Under the pieces are notes generated by a model. That model had not been told where the DNA came from, did not search any database, and saw only the letters and a list, made by a program, of their open reading frames with translations. The position numbers were made by a program, and so were the translations under genes. A stretch of 64,000 nucleotides of DNA. It comes from an uncultured beta proteobacterium (GTDB lineage: Bacteria > Pseudomonadota > Gammaproteobacteria > Burkholderiales > SG8-41). Position 1 is the first letter of the stretch; each line of letters opens with the position of its first letter. Of the stretch, positions 7,917 to 17,254 are shown in pieces. The DNA is taken from NCBI GenBank assembly GCA_903889565.1, contig CAISYC010000013.1, positions 1 through 64,000 of the forward strand, written 5' to 3'.

Positions 7917-8507
7917 ATGAAGCGTACGTTCTACGAAATTCTTGGCGTTCCACACGATGCCGATCAGGCTGTGCTGGATACAGCATATGCCGCGGCGCAG
8001 GCGAAGGTTCAGGAGGCGATCAAGCTGGGCACGGCCGAGGCCTCGATGGAGGCGCAACTGGTGAAAGACGGCTATCAGATGCTGTCCGACCCGGCCAAGC
8101 GCGCGCGCTACGATGCAAAACTCGCAGCTGACGAAAAAGGCGTCAAGCTGATGTTCTTCACCGACGACAAGAATGCGCAGCGCAAGCTGGGCATTCAGAC
8201 ATTTATTTTCGCTTTACTGGCGAGCACGCTCGTCATCGTGGTGTTCTGGCAGATGAATCGCAAGATCAACGAAGTGCGCGCCGATTACGACACCGTGGTG
8301 ACGCGCAAGAACATCGAGAAGAACGGACCCAAAGTAATCGAGGAAGTGCCGGTGGAACAGTCCGGGACCAAGGCGGCGGAGGCGACCAAGGTCGATACCA
8401 ACGCGCCGCGCGTCAGCGACCTTGCCAAGGGCGAAACGGTACTCAAGTTGACGGACGTTGTGAAAGGCGATCCGGTCGCCAAGGATGCGCCTCCGGCAAA
8501 ACGCTAG
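7917..8507 (+). CDS. Membrane-anchored J-like protein without HPD
   Basis: 196 aa. The N-terminal ~75 residues are J-like (TFYEILGVPHDADQAVLDTA, then YQMLSDPAKRARYDAKL) but, as in the preceding gene, no HPD is present. One predicted membrane helix follows at about residues 94-113 (FIFALLASTLVIVVFWQM), then a ~80-residue hydrophilic, lysine- and valine-rich tail, probably periplasmic. The ATG at 7917 is preceded by GGAGG; a TTG lies one codon upstream. Possibly a degenerate J protein that recruits partners to the membrane; function unknown. Confidence 0.7.
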   Translation: MKRTFYEILGVPHDADQAVLDTAYAAAQAKVQEAIKLGTAEASMEAQLVKDGYQMLSDPAKRARYDAKLAADEKGVKLMFFTDDKNAQRKLGIQTFIFALLASTLVIVVFWQMNRKINEVRADYDTVVTRKNIEKNGPKVIEEVPVEQSGTKAAEATKVDTNAPRVSDLAKGETVLKLTDVVKGDPVAKDAPPAKR

Positions 8508-8510
8508 CGC

Positions 8511-9494
8511 CTAGTGCGGGCGCAGGTCGTGGCGCTTGATGAAGGCGCGCCAGAGCGTGATTTCCGATTGCAGGTGACTGCCGAATTCGCCGGGCGTCGT
8601 GCCCAGCGGTTCCAATCCAAGATCAGTCAGGCGTTCGCGAATTTCGGCGAGCTGGATAACTGCGACCACTTCGCGGTTGAGAGCCGCAACCACCGCGTCC
8701 GGCGTGTGCGCCGGCGCCTGCATGCCGAACCATGAGGCGAAATCGTATCGCGGCAAGCCTGATTCCGCGGCGGTCGGCACCTCGGGCAGCGTGGGAAATC
8801 GCATCGTCGAAACGACCATCAGCGGCCGTACCCGCCCGCTGCGGATATAGGGCAGGGCCGGGGGAATCGCGTCGAAAACCACCTGCACATGGCCGGCAAT
8901 GACGTCCGACAGTCCGAGTGCGGTGCCTTTGTAGGGCACATGATTGAGTGTCGCGCCGGTCATTTCCATGAAAACTTCCATCGCCAGATGCGGCGAGGAA
9001 CCGTTGCCCGCAGAGGCGAAGTTGATCTGACCGGGTTTTGCCTTGGCGAGGGCAATCAATTCGGCAGTGGTTTTGGCCGGGAAAGCCGGGTTGACCACCA
9101 GAATCTGCGGGACCCGCGCAATCAGGCTGATCGGCGTGAAATCCCTGATCGGATCGAAAGCGAGTTTCGGTTGCATCGCGGCGTTGATGGCGAAACTTGC
9201 CGAATGAAACATCAGCGTATAGCCGTCCGGGTTGGCACGGGCGACGATTTCTGCGCCGATTGCAGTCGATGCGCCGGGCCGGTTATCGACCACCACCTGT
9301 TGCCCCCATTTTGCGGTGAGGCGTTGCGCAAGCAGACGCGCGACGATGTCGTTGCCGCCACCCGGCGCAACCGGGACCACGATGCGGATCGGCCGCTCCG
9401 GATAAGCCGCAAACGCGTTTGCACCACTCAGCAGGAGTGCACCCGCCAGTACAAAACTTTGCGCACGAACGAAACTGCGCCTGGTGCGCATCAT
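8511..9494 (-). CDS. Bug/TctC-family periplasmic solute-binding protein
   Basis: 327 aa with a signal peptide (arginines at the N-terminus, then SFVLAGALLLSGANAFA). The mature protein begins YPERPIRIVVPVAPGGGND, the Bug ligand-loop signature, and contains VDNRPGASTAIG, GYTLMFHS and HVPYKGTALG. These proteins bind small carboxylates for tripartite tricarboxylate-type transporters or sensing. The start overlaps the upstream oxidoreductase stop (TGATG), so the pair is coupled. No TctA/TctB genes are nearby. Last gene of a three-gene minus-strand unit (Bug, oxidoreductase, Bug). Confidence 0.9.
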   Translation of the reverse strand: MMRTRRSFVRAQSFVLAGALLLSGANAFAAYPERPIRIVVPVAPGGGNDIVARLLAQRLTAKWGQQVVVDNRPGASTAIGAEIVARANPDGYTLMFHSASFAINAAMQPKLAFDPIRDFTPISLIARVPQILVVNPAFPAKTTAELIALAKAKPGQINFASAGNGSSPHLAMEVFMEMTGATLNHVPYKGTALGLSDVIAGHVQVVFDAIPPALPYIRSGRVRPLMVVSTMRFPTLPEVPTAAESGLPRYDFASWFGMQAPAHTPDAVVAALNREVVAVIQLAEIRERLTDLGLEPLGTTPGEFGSHLQSEITLWRAFIKRHDLRPH

Positions 9495-10714
9495 CAATTG
9501 ACAAGCTTGCTGTAGTCCACCTTGACCCAGCGCTTTTCGCGTACCGACTGTTCGGCGGCATCCCAGACGTAATGAATTTTCAGCTTGTCACGAAAGCTCG
9601 GGGCACATTCGTGGCCGTTGCGAATGGCGTCGGCGAAGGCGTGCCACATCTGCGCCACGAGGTAGGTCGCACGGCCGCGCTCGATGCCCTGCACGTAATA
9701 GTGTTTGGCATCGACCGGCAGCTCTTTAAACTGGCGCTGCAGCCGTTCCGGCGGCACCGGATTTTCCATGATGTCTTTGAGGTTGGCGCGCGCGCCGTAG
9801 AGTTTCAGTTCGCCGCGACTGGGGTCGCCCAAGCCGGTTTTTTTATCCCATGCCGGCGAGGCGTCGGTGGTCAGCATCAGCATGCCTTCGGTGCCGTATA
9901 TTTCGAAGCGGTTGCCGGTGCCGAACCAGGCCGTAAAACAGGTTTGCATGGTACCCATGATGGTGTCGCCGACGCGCAGCAGATAGTTGGTGTTGTCCAC
10001 CTGGGTGCTGCGGATCGGCGGGCCCCCATCGACGTTGGCGCGCTCGGGCACCTGCACCGCCATGTCGGCGCAGATTTCGGTGACGTCGCGGCCGATCACC
10101 TGATTGATGCGATCGAGACTGTGGCCGGTGCGGAACGGCGGGTGGCCGCCGGATTTGGCGTCGAACACCCATTGCCGGTGCGAGGGGCGCGGCACGATCT
10201 GGTTGCTGACGAAATAGGCGTGATTGAAAGCGAGCGGTTCGCCGATGAAGCCCGCGCGGACCAGTTCGGCCATTTGCAACGTGGCCGGTTCGTAATGACT
10301 CTGGTGGCCGAGCACGGTGCGCAGATTGTTTGTGTGCGCGAGCTCGTACATTTCCTGCGCCTCCTGCGTATTGAGGCCAAGCGGTTGCTCACAGTAGACA
10401 TGCTTTCCGGCACGCAATGCTGCGGTCACCACCTGATGGTGCAAGGTCGGGCGCACACTCACGCAGATCGCTTCGAGGTCGGGCATTTCCTTCAGCATGC
10501 GCTCGACGCTGTCGAAGGCGTGCGGCACGTCGAAATGCCTGGCTGCAGCGGTTGCGGTTTCCATGCGCGTCGTGCACACGGCGGCGAGATCGTAGATATC
10601 GGGCAGCGCCTTCAGCGCGGGCACGTGCGCGCGCACGGCCCAGCGTTCGCGGCCATCGGGGCTGTTGCTGAAACCGGCGCCGACGACGGCGACCTTGATG
10701 CGTTTGTTGCTCAT
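9494..10714 (-). CDS. Gfo/Idh/MocA-family oxidoreductase with EQP in place of EKP
   Basis: 406 aa, NAD(P)-binding N-terminus KVAVVGAGFSNSPDGRERW and a C-terminal Gfo/Idh/MocA fold (TEGMLMLTTDASPAW). The family's catalytic-lysine motif EKP is replaced here by CEQPLG, so classical dehydrogenase activity may be altered. Start MSNKRIKV chosen because the Rossmann motif begins 10 residues later. It is encoded between two Bug binding proteins in one operon, which suggests it acts on the imported compound; substrate unknown. Confidence 0.85.
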   Translation of the reverse strand: MSNKRIKVAVVGAGFSNSPDGRERWAVRAHVPALKALPDIYDLAAVCTTRMETATAAARHFDVPHAFDSVERMLKEMPDLEAICVSVRPTLHHQVVTAALRAGKHVYCEQPLGLNTQEAQEMYELAHTNNLRTVLGHQSHYEPATLQMAELVRAGFIGEPLAFNHAYFVSNQIVPRPSHRQWVFDAKSGGHPPFRTGHSLDRINQVIGRDVTEICADMAVQVPERANVDGGPPIRSTQVDNTNYLLRVGDTIMGTMQTCFTAWFGTGNRFEIYGTEGMLMLTTDASPAWDKKTGLGDPSRGELKLYGARANLKDIMENPVPPERLQRQFKELPVDAKHYYVQGIERGRATYLVAQMWHAFADAIRNGHECAPSFRDKLKIHYVWDAAEQSVREKRWVKVDYSKLVN

Positions 10715-10763
10715 GCTATGAAGTGCTCCTCTGGCGTCATGTTTTTGAATTCGTTGTTGCCTG

Positions 10764-11783
10764 TTATTCGGCGCGCGCGCCGGTCGCGCGGACGACCGTC
10801 CCCCATTTCGCAAGCTCGCTTCTGATGTAGGCGCCGAACGCCGACGGTGTGCTGCCCGCCGGTTCGGCGCCGTCCGCCTGCATGCGGCTGCGGATATCGT
10901 GCGATTGTAGTATCGCGCGCAATTCCGTGTTGAGGCGGTTGATTACAGCGGGCGGCGTAGCGGCGGGCGCGAGCACGCCGGTCCATGAGGTGGCTTCGGC
11001 GCCGGCATAGCCGGCTTCAGCGAAGGTGGGCAATTCCGGCGCGACCGCCACCCGGTTCGGTGACGACACGGCGAGCGCGCGAATGCGGCCGCTGGCGATA
11101 TGCGGCAAAGATGACGGGATGCCGTTGAACATCATCTGCACTTGATTGGCAATCAGATCGGTGATGCCGGGCGCGCCGCCCTTGTAGGGTACGTGCGCAA
11201 TGTCGAGCCCGGCGACCGAGATAAATAAAACCGTGCTCAGATGCGAACCGGTGCCATTGCCGGCCGACGCATAGGACAGCTGTCCGCCGCGGTTTTTTGC
11301 ATAGTTCACGAAATCGCGCACGCTGCGTGCCGGCAATGCCGGATTGACCAGCAGCATGTAGGCGGCGGCCGAAAGTTGCGTGACAGGCGCAAAATCGCGC
11401 AGCGGGTCGTACGGCAATTTACGATAAAGGTGCGGGCTGATCGCAAGATTGCCAATGGTGCCGACGAGCAGGGTATAGCCGTCGGGCGCCGACTTGCCGA
11501 CGATCTCGGTGCCGATGATGCCGCCGGAGCCGCCGCGGTTATCGACGACAACCTGTTGATGCAGTGCATCGGCAAGTTTGTTGGCGACAGTGCGGGCGAC
11601 CAGATCGGTCGAGCCGCCGGCGCCGTTGGGAACGATCAGACGCAGCGGGCGGATCGGGTATTGCTGCGCCATGACAGGCGATGTCAAGGCCGCAATACAC
11701 AGCGAATAAACACAAAGGGGGAGAAAATTCACCCGCCGATCATAATGCGGTGCGCCTGCGCTGAGAAGTGCGGACAACGGCAT
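10764..11783 (-). CDS. Bug/TctC-family periplasmic solute-binding protein
   Basis: 339 aa from the ATG at 11783. A GTG at 11732 would place the start at the hydrophobic segment NFLPLCVYSLCIAALTSPVMA; the ATG is kept because it supplies the positive residues (DRR) before that segment. Mature motifs: YPIRPLRLIVPNGAGGSTD, VDNRGGSGGIIG, GYTLLVGT, HVPYKGGAPG. First gene of the Bug-oxidoreductase-Bug unit. Ligand unknown; no permease genes adjacent. Confidence 0.88.
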   Translation of the reverse strand: MPLSALLSAGAPHYDRRVNFLPLCVYSLCIAALTSPVMAQQYPIRPLRLIVPNGAGGSTDLVARTVANKLADALHQQVVVDNRGGSGGIIGTEIVGKSAPDGYTLLVGTIGNLAISPHLYRKLPYDPLRDFAPVTQLSAAAYMLLVNPALPARSVRDFVNYAKNRGGQLSYASAGNGTGSHLSTVLFISVAGLDIAHVPYKGGAPGITDLIANQVQMMFNGIPSSLPHIASGRIRALAVSSPNRVAVAPELPTFAEAGYAGAEATSWTGVLAPAATPPAVINRLNTELRAILQSHDIRSRMQADGAEPAGSTPSAFGAYIRSELAKWGTVVRATGARAE

Positions 11784-11832
11784 CGTTGCAATTCATGTCG
11801 TTCCAATCGACCTCACAATCGTTAGTGGTGAT

Positions 11833-12297
11833 ATGGCAAACAGGCTTGACGAAAATGCACGGGGCGCCGGCGAATACCATGTGTCGCCGTCGTGGCGGCT
11901 GGCGGCGATATTGTCAGCCGGCCATTGCGCGGTTGCCGCCCTGATGTTGCTGCTGGATATTGAAACAAGCTGGAAATTCGCCGTCATCGCGCTGCTGGCG
12001 ATCAGCCTTGGCTACGAATTGCGTAACTCGGCGCTTGGAATCGGCGCGCAGGCGGTGATCGCCCTGCGCATTACAAAAGACAATCTGCTCAGCGTGCAAA
12101 CGCGCGGCGGCGAATGGCGCGAATTCGATGTCGCTGGCAGCAGTTACGTGACCTCAGCGTTGACGGTATTGAACCTGCGCGCGGCGGATACGCAGCGACT
12201 GCGCAGCGTGGTGTTGTTGCCGGACAGCATGGCAGCGAATGACTTCCGGCGCCTGCGGGCGTGGCTGCGCTGGCGTCCGCAGGCGAGAGAAAACTAG
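11833..12297 (+). CDS. YgfX/CptA-like small membrane protein
   Basis: 154 aa. Two adjacent membrane helices near residues 22-42 (LAAILSAGHCAVAALMLLL) and 46-62 (WKFAVIALLAISLGYEL) precede a ~90-residue soluble part (ALRITKDNLLSVQTRGGEWREFDV, then LLPDSMAANDFRRLRAWLRW). This layout matches the YgfX/CptA family, inner-membrane proteins often encoded beside sdhE and reported in E. coli to affect MreB/FtsZ. No sdhE-like gene is visible here. It is divergent from the Bug gene. Family assignment is moderate. Confidence 0.5.
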   Translation: MANRLDENARGAGEYHVSPSWRLAAILSAGHCAVAALMLLLDIETSWKFAVIALLAISLGYELRNSALGIGAQAVIALRITKDNLLSVQTRGGEWREFDVAGSSYVTSALTVLNLRAADTQRLRSVVLLPDSMAANDFRRLRAWLRWRPQAREN

Positions 12298-12554
12298 CTG
12301 CTTTTACGCGCGCCGGGGCTTGCCGTCTGCGGCGAGGATGTGGCCGGTGCCACGGGTGTGGTCGTGGTGCGCTTGGGCGGGTATTTGTGGCGTGGCGTGC
12401 CGTCGTAGGTGATCACGCAGTCGCCTTTTGAGGAATCGATATTGCGGTCGAGACAGGCCGGATTGGTGTCGTAAGGCGATTGCGTTGCGTCCGCCGCCAG
12501 CACGGACTGATTCATGGCAAGCGCGCCAAGCAGGGCGATAAACCGATATTCCAT
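12294..12554 (-). CDS. Small secreted hypothetical protein
   Basis: 86 aa from an ATG preceded by GAGGAG. N-terminal signal peptide MEYRFIALLGALAMNQSVLA is followed by a mature part of ~65 residues with two cysteines (PACLDRNIDS, GDCVITYDG), which could form one disulfide, and a Thr/Pro/Ser-rich basic tail (PPKRTTTTPVAPATSS). No family recognised. Its stop overlaps the end of the YgfX-like gene on the other strand by 4 bp. Confidence 0.6.
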   Translation of the reverse strand: MEYRFIALLGALAMNQSVLAADATQSPYDTNPACLDRNIDSSKGDCVITYDGTPRHKYPPKRTTTTPVAPATSSPQTASPGARKSS

Positions 12555-12714
12555 GGCGGTCTCCTCAAACAGATGACGCTGGGTGCACACGATTCCGTGC
12601 AAGGAACCGGCCCCTGCGCCGACTATACCGTCAATAACGCGCGAGCCGTCTGGGCGCTGACAAACGTCATTGAGGGCGCGACCGGCGGCGAGTGCCGCAA
12701 ATTTGCCGAATATC

Positions 12715-13761
12715 ATGATCGGGTTTACTGCCGTGAAGCAATATCTTCTAACCGTTCTTGCCATCGCCAGCAGCCTGCTTCATTGCATTTCTGCGCAGGC
12801 GTTTCCGGATCGACCGCTGAAACTGGTCGTGCCTTATCCGCCCAGCGGCAGTGCCGATATCGAGGGCAGCCCGCGCATCAGCAAACTGCTGAAACTGGTG
12901 CAGACAATGGCGGTGCCATCTTTGCCCGATACACTCGCACTGGAACTGACTTACGGACTCGGTGCGGCCCTGGGGCAATCCGTCGCCTTCGAACGTATCC
13001 CGGCGGGCATGACCGGCATGGCCACACGACAGGTTGCGCGTGCTGCCGCCGATGGCTACACGCTTTTGTTTGCTGGCAATCCGACCATCACGATTTACCC
13101 ATCGCGGTCGCAGCGGGCCGGCGTGGACCCGCAACGTGACCTCGCGGCAGTCGCGCAGATCGCGGCAATGCCCATGGCGCTGGTCGGCGCTCCCGGCAAT
13201 GCGTCACTTTCAATCAGAGAATTGATCGCGCGTGCGCGGGCGCGGCCCGGGCTATTGAACCTGGCCGTGCTGGGTGAAGGAACGACATCGGCGTTGGCAG
13301 GCGAATTGTTCCGCCGGCAAACCGGCGTGAACATGGTTCCCGTTAACTACAACGGCAGCGACGCGGCACTGAACGCGCTGACGACGCGCAATGTCGAATT
13401 CGGTATAGTGCCGCTGACGGCGGTGTTGCCCTTTATCGGCGGCGGCAGGATCGCTGTTATCGCCATCGGCTCGGCGCGGCGGCATCCTGCACTCGCCAAT
13501 ACGCCGACGATCGCCGAGTCGGGCGTAAGCGGGTTTGAACTGGACGGATGGTTCGGCGTATTTGCACCGGCGCCGACTTCCCTCGCGGCCCTGACTTTGT
13601 TGAATCAAGGCATTAACCGCGCGATGGCGGAGGCGGGTTGGCAACATCTATTGCTTGCACGCGGACTGTTCGCGGCCGCCGGCACGGTGGACGATTTCAC
13701 GGCCCTGGTCGAACGCGATACGCTGCGCGCTTCGCGGCTGCTGGGTGCTACAGCGCGGTAA
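12715..13761 (+). CDS. Divergent Bug/TctC-like solute-binding protein
   Basis: 348 aa from the ATG at 12715; a GTG at 12733 would give a compact signal peptide (MKQYLLTVLAIASSLLHC then ISAQA). The mature region begins FPDRPLKLVVPYPPSGSAD, but about 30 extra residues (EGSPRISKLLKLVQTMAVPS onward) separate this loop from the following helix, unlike ordinary Bug proteins. Later motifs are recognisable (DGYTLLFAGN, VNYNGSDAALNAL, FELDGWFGVFAPAP). It may bind an unusual ligand or be in decay. Confidence 0.7.
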   Translation: MIGFTAVKQYLLTVLAIASSLLHCISAQAFPDRPLKLVVPYPPSGSADIEGSPRISKLLKLVQTMAVPSLPDTLALELTYGLGAALGQSVAFERIPAGMTGMATRQVARAAADGYTLLFAGNPTITIYPSRSQRAGVDPQRDLAAVAQIAAMPMALVGAPGNASLSIRELIARARARPGLLNLAVLGEGTTSALAGELFRRQTGVNMVPVNYNGSDAALNALTTRNVEFGIVPLTAVLPFIGGGRIAVIAIGSARRHPALANTPTIAESGVSGFELDGWFGVFAPAPTSLAALTLLNQGINRAMAEAGWQHLLLARGLFAAAGTVDDFTALVERDTLRASRLLGATAR

Positions 13762-13777
13762 ACTCCTATGACATTGT

Positions 13778-15025
13778 TCAGGGCGACGGCGGTTTTTCCT
13801 CCGGCGGACGCACATGTCTGAACCTGTTCAGCAGCAATAGATCGTAAAAAATTTTAAGTCCGCCGCATATCACCAGCGGCCAGCCAAAGGTGGACAGCGA
13901 AAGCAGCCAGCCGGCGATCGCCGGGCTTGCAGCGGATGCCACGCTGCGCGGCACGGCGGTCAAACTGGCGGCGGCGGCGCGCTCGGACGGCGTCACTACC
14001 GCCATGACATAGGAACTGCGCGCAGGAACATCCATTTGCGACAGTGCCGAACGCAGCATCAGGAAGATCAGGGCGAGCGTCAGATTCGGCATCAGCGGCA
14101 CCAGTATCAAAAATACATTGGCTGGCAAATGCGTAAAGACCATCGTTCTGATCAGGCCGATGCGGCGCGCGAGCGGCGCTGCGGCCAGTTGCGAAAGGGC
14201 GCTGAGCACGCCGGTCCAGAAAAAGATTGTGCTGGCGACGACAATCGAGAGTTCAAAGCGCTCGAACAGCCATAACGCCAGCAGCGATTGCACCGCGAGG
14301 CCGCCGGCAAATGAATCGAGGCTGAACAGGGCGGCCAGCGTATAGACCGTTTTGCGCGATTGCCCGAGCGGCGCGGCGGCTATTTCACCGGATGCATCGG
14401 TGGCCGGTTGCAGACCGCGATAAAGAAAAAAGCAGGCGACGCCGAGGGCGCCGTACAAGGCGAACATGCATTGCACGGCGACCACGGGATTGATCGCGAA
14501 GTCTGTTTCAAGCAGCGCGGGCGCCGCCGCAGACTGCGCGCCGACGGCACCGACGAACGCGCCGACCAGGCTGTAGCGCGCGAACAATGCCGTGCGGTGG
14601 ACGGCATCGACCGTGCGTGTGAGCAGCGATTGTTCGAGCGGGCCAAATACGCTGGCGTCGCCGTTCGATGGATTGATCGTGCCGACCGTGGCGACAATCA
14701 ACAGCGGCCAGAAGCCGGTAGATAATGCGAAGGCAACGCCGGTCAATGCCATCAGCAATGCCGCGGCGATGAGCAGGGCGCGCTGGCGTATGCGGTGCGC
14801 GATGAAACCGACCCACAATGTCAGTGCGCCCGAGCCCAGCAGCGTGGCCGTGACCAGCAGGCCGATCTCAACCGTGCCATAGCCGAGCAACGTAAGGTAG
14901 TAGGGCAACAGCAGGCTGACAAAGCCGTCACCAAACGCGCGCAGGCCGCGTGCCAGCAGCAATCGACGCGCGTCGGTGCGCGTGTTCGGCGGTAGGAAGG
15001 TAACGCGTCGGCTGGCTTGAGTCAT
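13778..15025 (-). CDS. Major facilitator superfamily transporter
   Basis: 415 aa with about 12 hydrophobic segments. The first loop contains ARGLRAFGDGFVSLLLPYYL, and the cytoplasmic loop GFIAHRIRQRALL matches the MFS motif A region. Charged cytoplasmic centre around residues 200-215 (TDASGEIAAAPLGQSRKTVY). Substrate not deducible. Convergent with the Bug gene (16 bp between stops) and divergent from the GST gene. Confidence 0.85.
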   Translation of the reverse strand: MTQASRRVTFLPPNTRTDARRLLLARGLRAFGDGFVSLLLPYYLTLLGYGTVEIGLLVTATLLGSGALTLWVGFIAHRIRQRALLIAAALLMALTGVAFALSTGFWPLLIVATVGTINPSNGDASVFGPLEQSLLTRTVDAVHRTALFARYSLVGAFVGAVGAQSAAAPALLETDFAINPVVAVQCMFALYGALGVACFFLYRGLQPATDASGEIAAAPLGQSRKTVYTLAALFSLDSFAGGLAVQSLLALWLFERFELSIVVASTIFFWTGVLSALSQLAAAPLARRIGLIRTMVFTHLPANVFLILVPLMPNLTLALIFLMLRSALSQMDVPARSSYVMAVVTPSERAAAASLTAVPRSVASAASPAIAGWLLSLSTFGWPLVICGGLKIFYDLLLLNRFRHVRPPEEKPPSP

Positions 15026-15133
15026 CGGTCGGCAAGGCTAGCAAGAACCCGCGATGCACGCGAGCATTGCCGCGGTTTGCCGCTGCGGAGGCTTGTTGGT
15101 AGTATCGACGCCTCATTTCTCAGGAGGAAAGCG

Positions 15134-15829
15134 ATGATCGATATCTACAGCTGGCCGACCCCGAACGGGCACAAGGTTCATATCATGCTGGTGGAATGCG
15201 GACTGCAATACCGCGTGCATCCGATCAATATCCGCGTCGGCGACCAGTTCAAGCCCGACTTCCTGAAGATTTCTCCGAACAATCGCATCCCCGCGATCGT
15301 CGACTCCGATGGCCCGAACGGCAAACCGATTTCGTTGTTCGAGTCGGGGGCGATTCTGCTCTATCTGGCCGGCAAGACCGGCAAATTCCTGCCGAAGGAT
15401 CTGCATGAACGTTATTCGGCGCTGTGCTGGCTGATGTGGCAGATGGGCGGCGTCGGTCCGATGTTCGGTCAGGCCAATCATTTCCGCGCCTATTCGGTGG
15501 AGAAAATTCACTATGCGATTGACCGTTATACCAACGAGGCAAACCGTTTGACGGGTGTACTCGACCGCCGATTGCGCGAAGCCAAATTTCTTGCCGGCGA
15601 TCATTATTCGGTTGCCGATATTGCGGTCTTCCCGTGGCTGCGCAACGCCGACAAGCGCGGCATCAATCTGGCGGATTATCCGCATGCGCAGCGCTGGTTC
15701 GATACGATCAATGCGCGCCCGGCGGTGCAACGCGCGCTGCAGGTGTTGTCCGACACCAACAACTCGGCGCCGCACGACGAAAAATCGCGCGACATCCTGT
15801 TCGGCAAAACCCAGTTCCAGCGCCGCTGA
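15134..15829 (+). CDS. Glutathione S-transferase, YfcG/YghU (nu-class) type
   Basis: 231 aa. N-terminal thioredoxin-like domain starts MIDIYSWPTPNGHKVHIML, where the TPNG segment is characteristic of the YfcG/YghU nu-class that acts as disulfide-bond oxidoreductase with glutathione. NNRIPAIVD carries the cis-proline and SLFESGAILLYLA the GSH gamma-Glu site. The C-terminal helical domain includes FLAGDHYSVADIAVFPWL. Start at an ATG preceded by AGGAGG; longer in-frame starts overlap the MFS promoter. Confidence 0.9.
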   Translation: MIDIYSWPTPNGHKVHIMLVECGLQYRVHPINIRVGDQFKPDFLKISPNNRIPAIVDSDGPNGKPISLFESGAILLYLAGKTGKFLPKDLHERYSALCWLMWQMGGVGPMFGQANHFRAYSVEKIHYAIDRYTNEANRLTGVLDRRLREAKFLAGDHYSVADIAVFPWLRNADKRGINLADYPHAQRWFDTINARPAVQRALQVLSDTNNSAPHDEKSRDILFGKTQFQRR

Positions 15830-15895
15830 TTCCGGTATTTCATTTCAAACATCGCGGGCGACCGGACTAATCCGGCGGCCCGCGAGGTTATTATC

Positions 15896-17071
15896 GTGAC
15901 GCCGGAAAAGAAAAACGTCGCCCTGTTGTCGGTCTGTCAGGGCTTGTTGATCACCAACAATTCCATCCTGCTGACGACCAACGGCCTGGCCGGATTCGCG
16001 CTCGCCGCCGACAAATCGCTGGCGACGCTGCCATTTACCGCCTTCATTCTGGGCGCGGCGCTGACCACCATGCCGGCGTCGTTGCTGATGCGGCGTTTCG
16101 GCCGCCGCACGGGCTTCATGCTGGGCGCCGTGTTCGGCATTCTGGGTTCGCTGGTCTGCACCGCAGCGATGGTGACGCACAATTTCTGGCTGCTGTGCGG
16201 CGGCGCGTTTTTGATCGGCGTGTACAACGCCAATGGACAGTATTACCGCTTCGCCGCTGCCGACAGTGCCACCGCGTCATTCAAGAGCAAGGCGATTTCG
16301 CTGGTGCTCGCCGGCGGCATTCTGGGCGGTCTGCTCGGTCCGGAAAGCAGCAAACATACGAAGGACTGGATCGTCGATGCGGTATTCGCTGGCTCGTATT
16401 TTTCGCTCAGTCTGTTCTGCCTCGTCAGTCTCGTGGTGCTGTCGCGCATCCAAATCCCGCCGCTGACGGCGGCGGAGCAGCGCGACAAGGGCCGTCCGCT
16501 GATCGAAATGGCGCGCCAGCCGGCATTTATCGTTGCGGTGCTGAGTTCCGTCATCGGCTACGGTTCGATGAACCTGCTGATGACGGCCACGCCGCTGGCG
16601 ATGAGCGCCTGCCAGCATCCGTTCAGTGCGGCGGCTTTGGTGATCCAGTGGCACGTCATCGGTATGTACGCGCCTTCGTTTTTTACCGGCGCGCTGATCA
16701 AGCGTTTCGGTGTCATCAACATGATGCTGGCCGGTGTTTGCACCAGTTTGTGTTGCGTGGCGGTGGCGCTGAGCGGTAACGCGGTAATCAATTTCTGGAT
16801 TGCGCTGGTCATGCTCGGTGTTGGCTGGAATTTCATGTTCGTCGGCGGCACCACGCTGCTGACTGAATGCCATACGCCGTCGGAGCGGGCCAAGGCACAG
16901 GGCATCAACGACACCTTGATTTTCCTCACGATGGCGGCGAGTTCGTTGTCGTCAGGTTTGCTGTTTACGCTCAAGGGCTGGGTGTTGATGAACCAGATGG
17001 CCGTGCCGTTTTTGGTCTTGACTGGCGCGGCCATTGCCTGGCTCGGCTACCGCCGCCGGCATGCCCGATAA
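15896..17071 (+). CDS. Major facilitator superfamily transporter
   Basis: 391 aa, GTG start. Twelve hydrophobic segments; MFS-type loop SLLMRRFGRRTGFMLGAVFG after helix 2 and GALIKRFGVINMML between helices 8 and 9. Resembles the YbjJ/inner-membrane MFS proteins often seen next to GST genes. Follows the GST by 66 bp on the same strand. Substrate unknown. Confidence 0.87.
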   Translation: MTPEKKNVALLSVCQGLLITNNSILLTTNGLAGFALAADKSLATLPFTAFILGAALTTMPASLLMRRFGRRTGFMLGAVFGILGSLVCTAAMVTHNFWLLCGGAFLIGVYNANGQYYRFAAADSATASFKSKAISLVLAGGILGGLLGPESSKHTKDWIVDAVFAGSYFSLSLFCLVSLVVLSRIQIPPLTAAEQRDKGRPLIEMARQPAFIVAVLSSVIGYGSMNLLMTATPLAMSACQHPFSAAALVIQWHVIGMYAPSFFTGALIKRFGVINMMLAGVCTSLCCVAVALSGNAVINFWIALVMLGVGWNFMFVGGTTLLTECHTPSERAKAQGINDTLIFLTMAASSLSSGLLFTLKGWVLMNQMAVPFLVLTGAAIAWLGYRRRHAR

Positions 17072-17254
17072 AAAATTAAATGTCTGAATTGGAAGGGAAA
17101 TACAGCTTCCAGAGCGTTTGGGGGCATCGGCAACCTGTAACCGGTCGCCGAAAAGGGGTAAAATTTCGGTCCTTTCTGCCGGTGGAATCCCGGCGCACAG
17201 CTTAAACGTCTGATCTTCAATAAGAATCAGCGTGCGATTAGGAGAAGGGCATCA

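Noticed and set aside
9419-10825. A 468-codon plus-strand open frame opposite the Gfo/Idh gene
   Set aside because: The minus-strand frame has clear Rossmann and family motifs; the plus frame is low-complexity His/Val/Gly-rich shadow.
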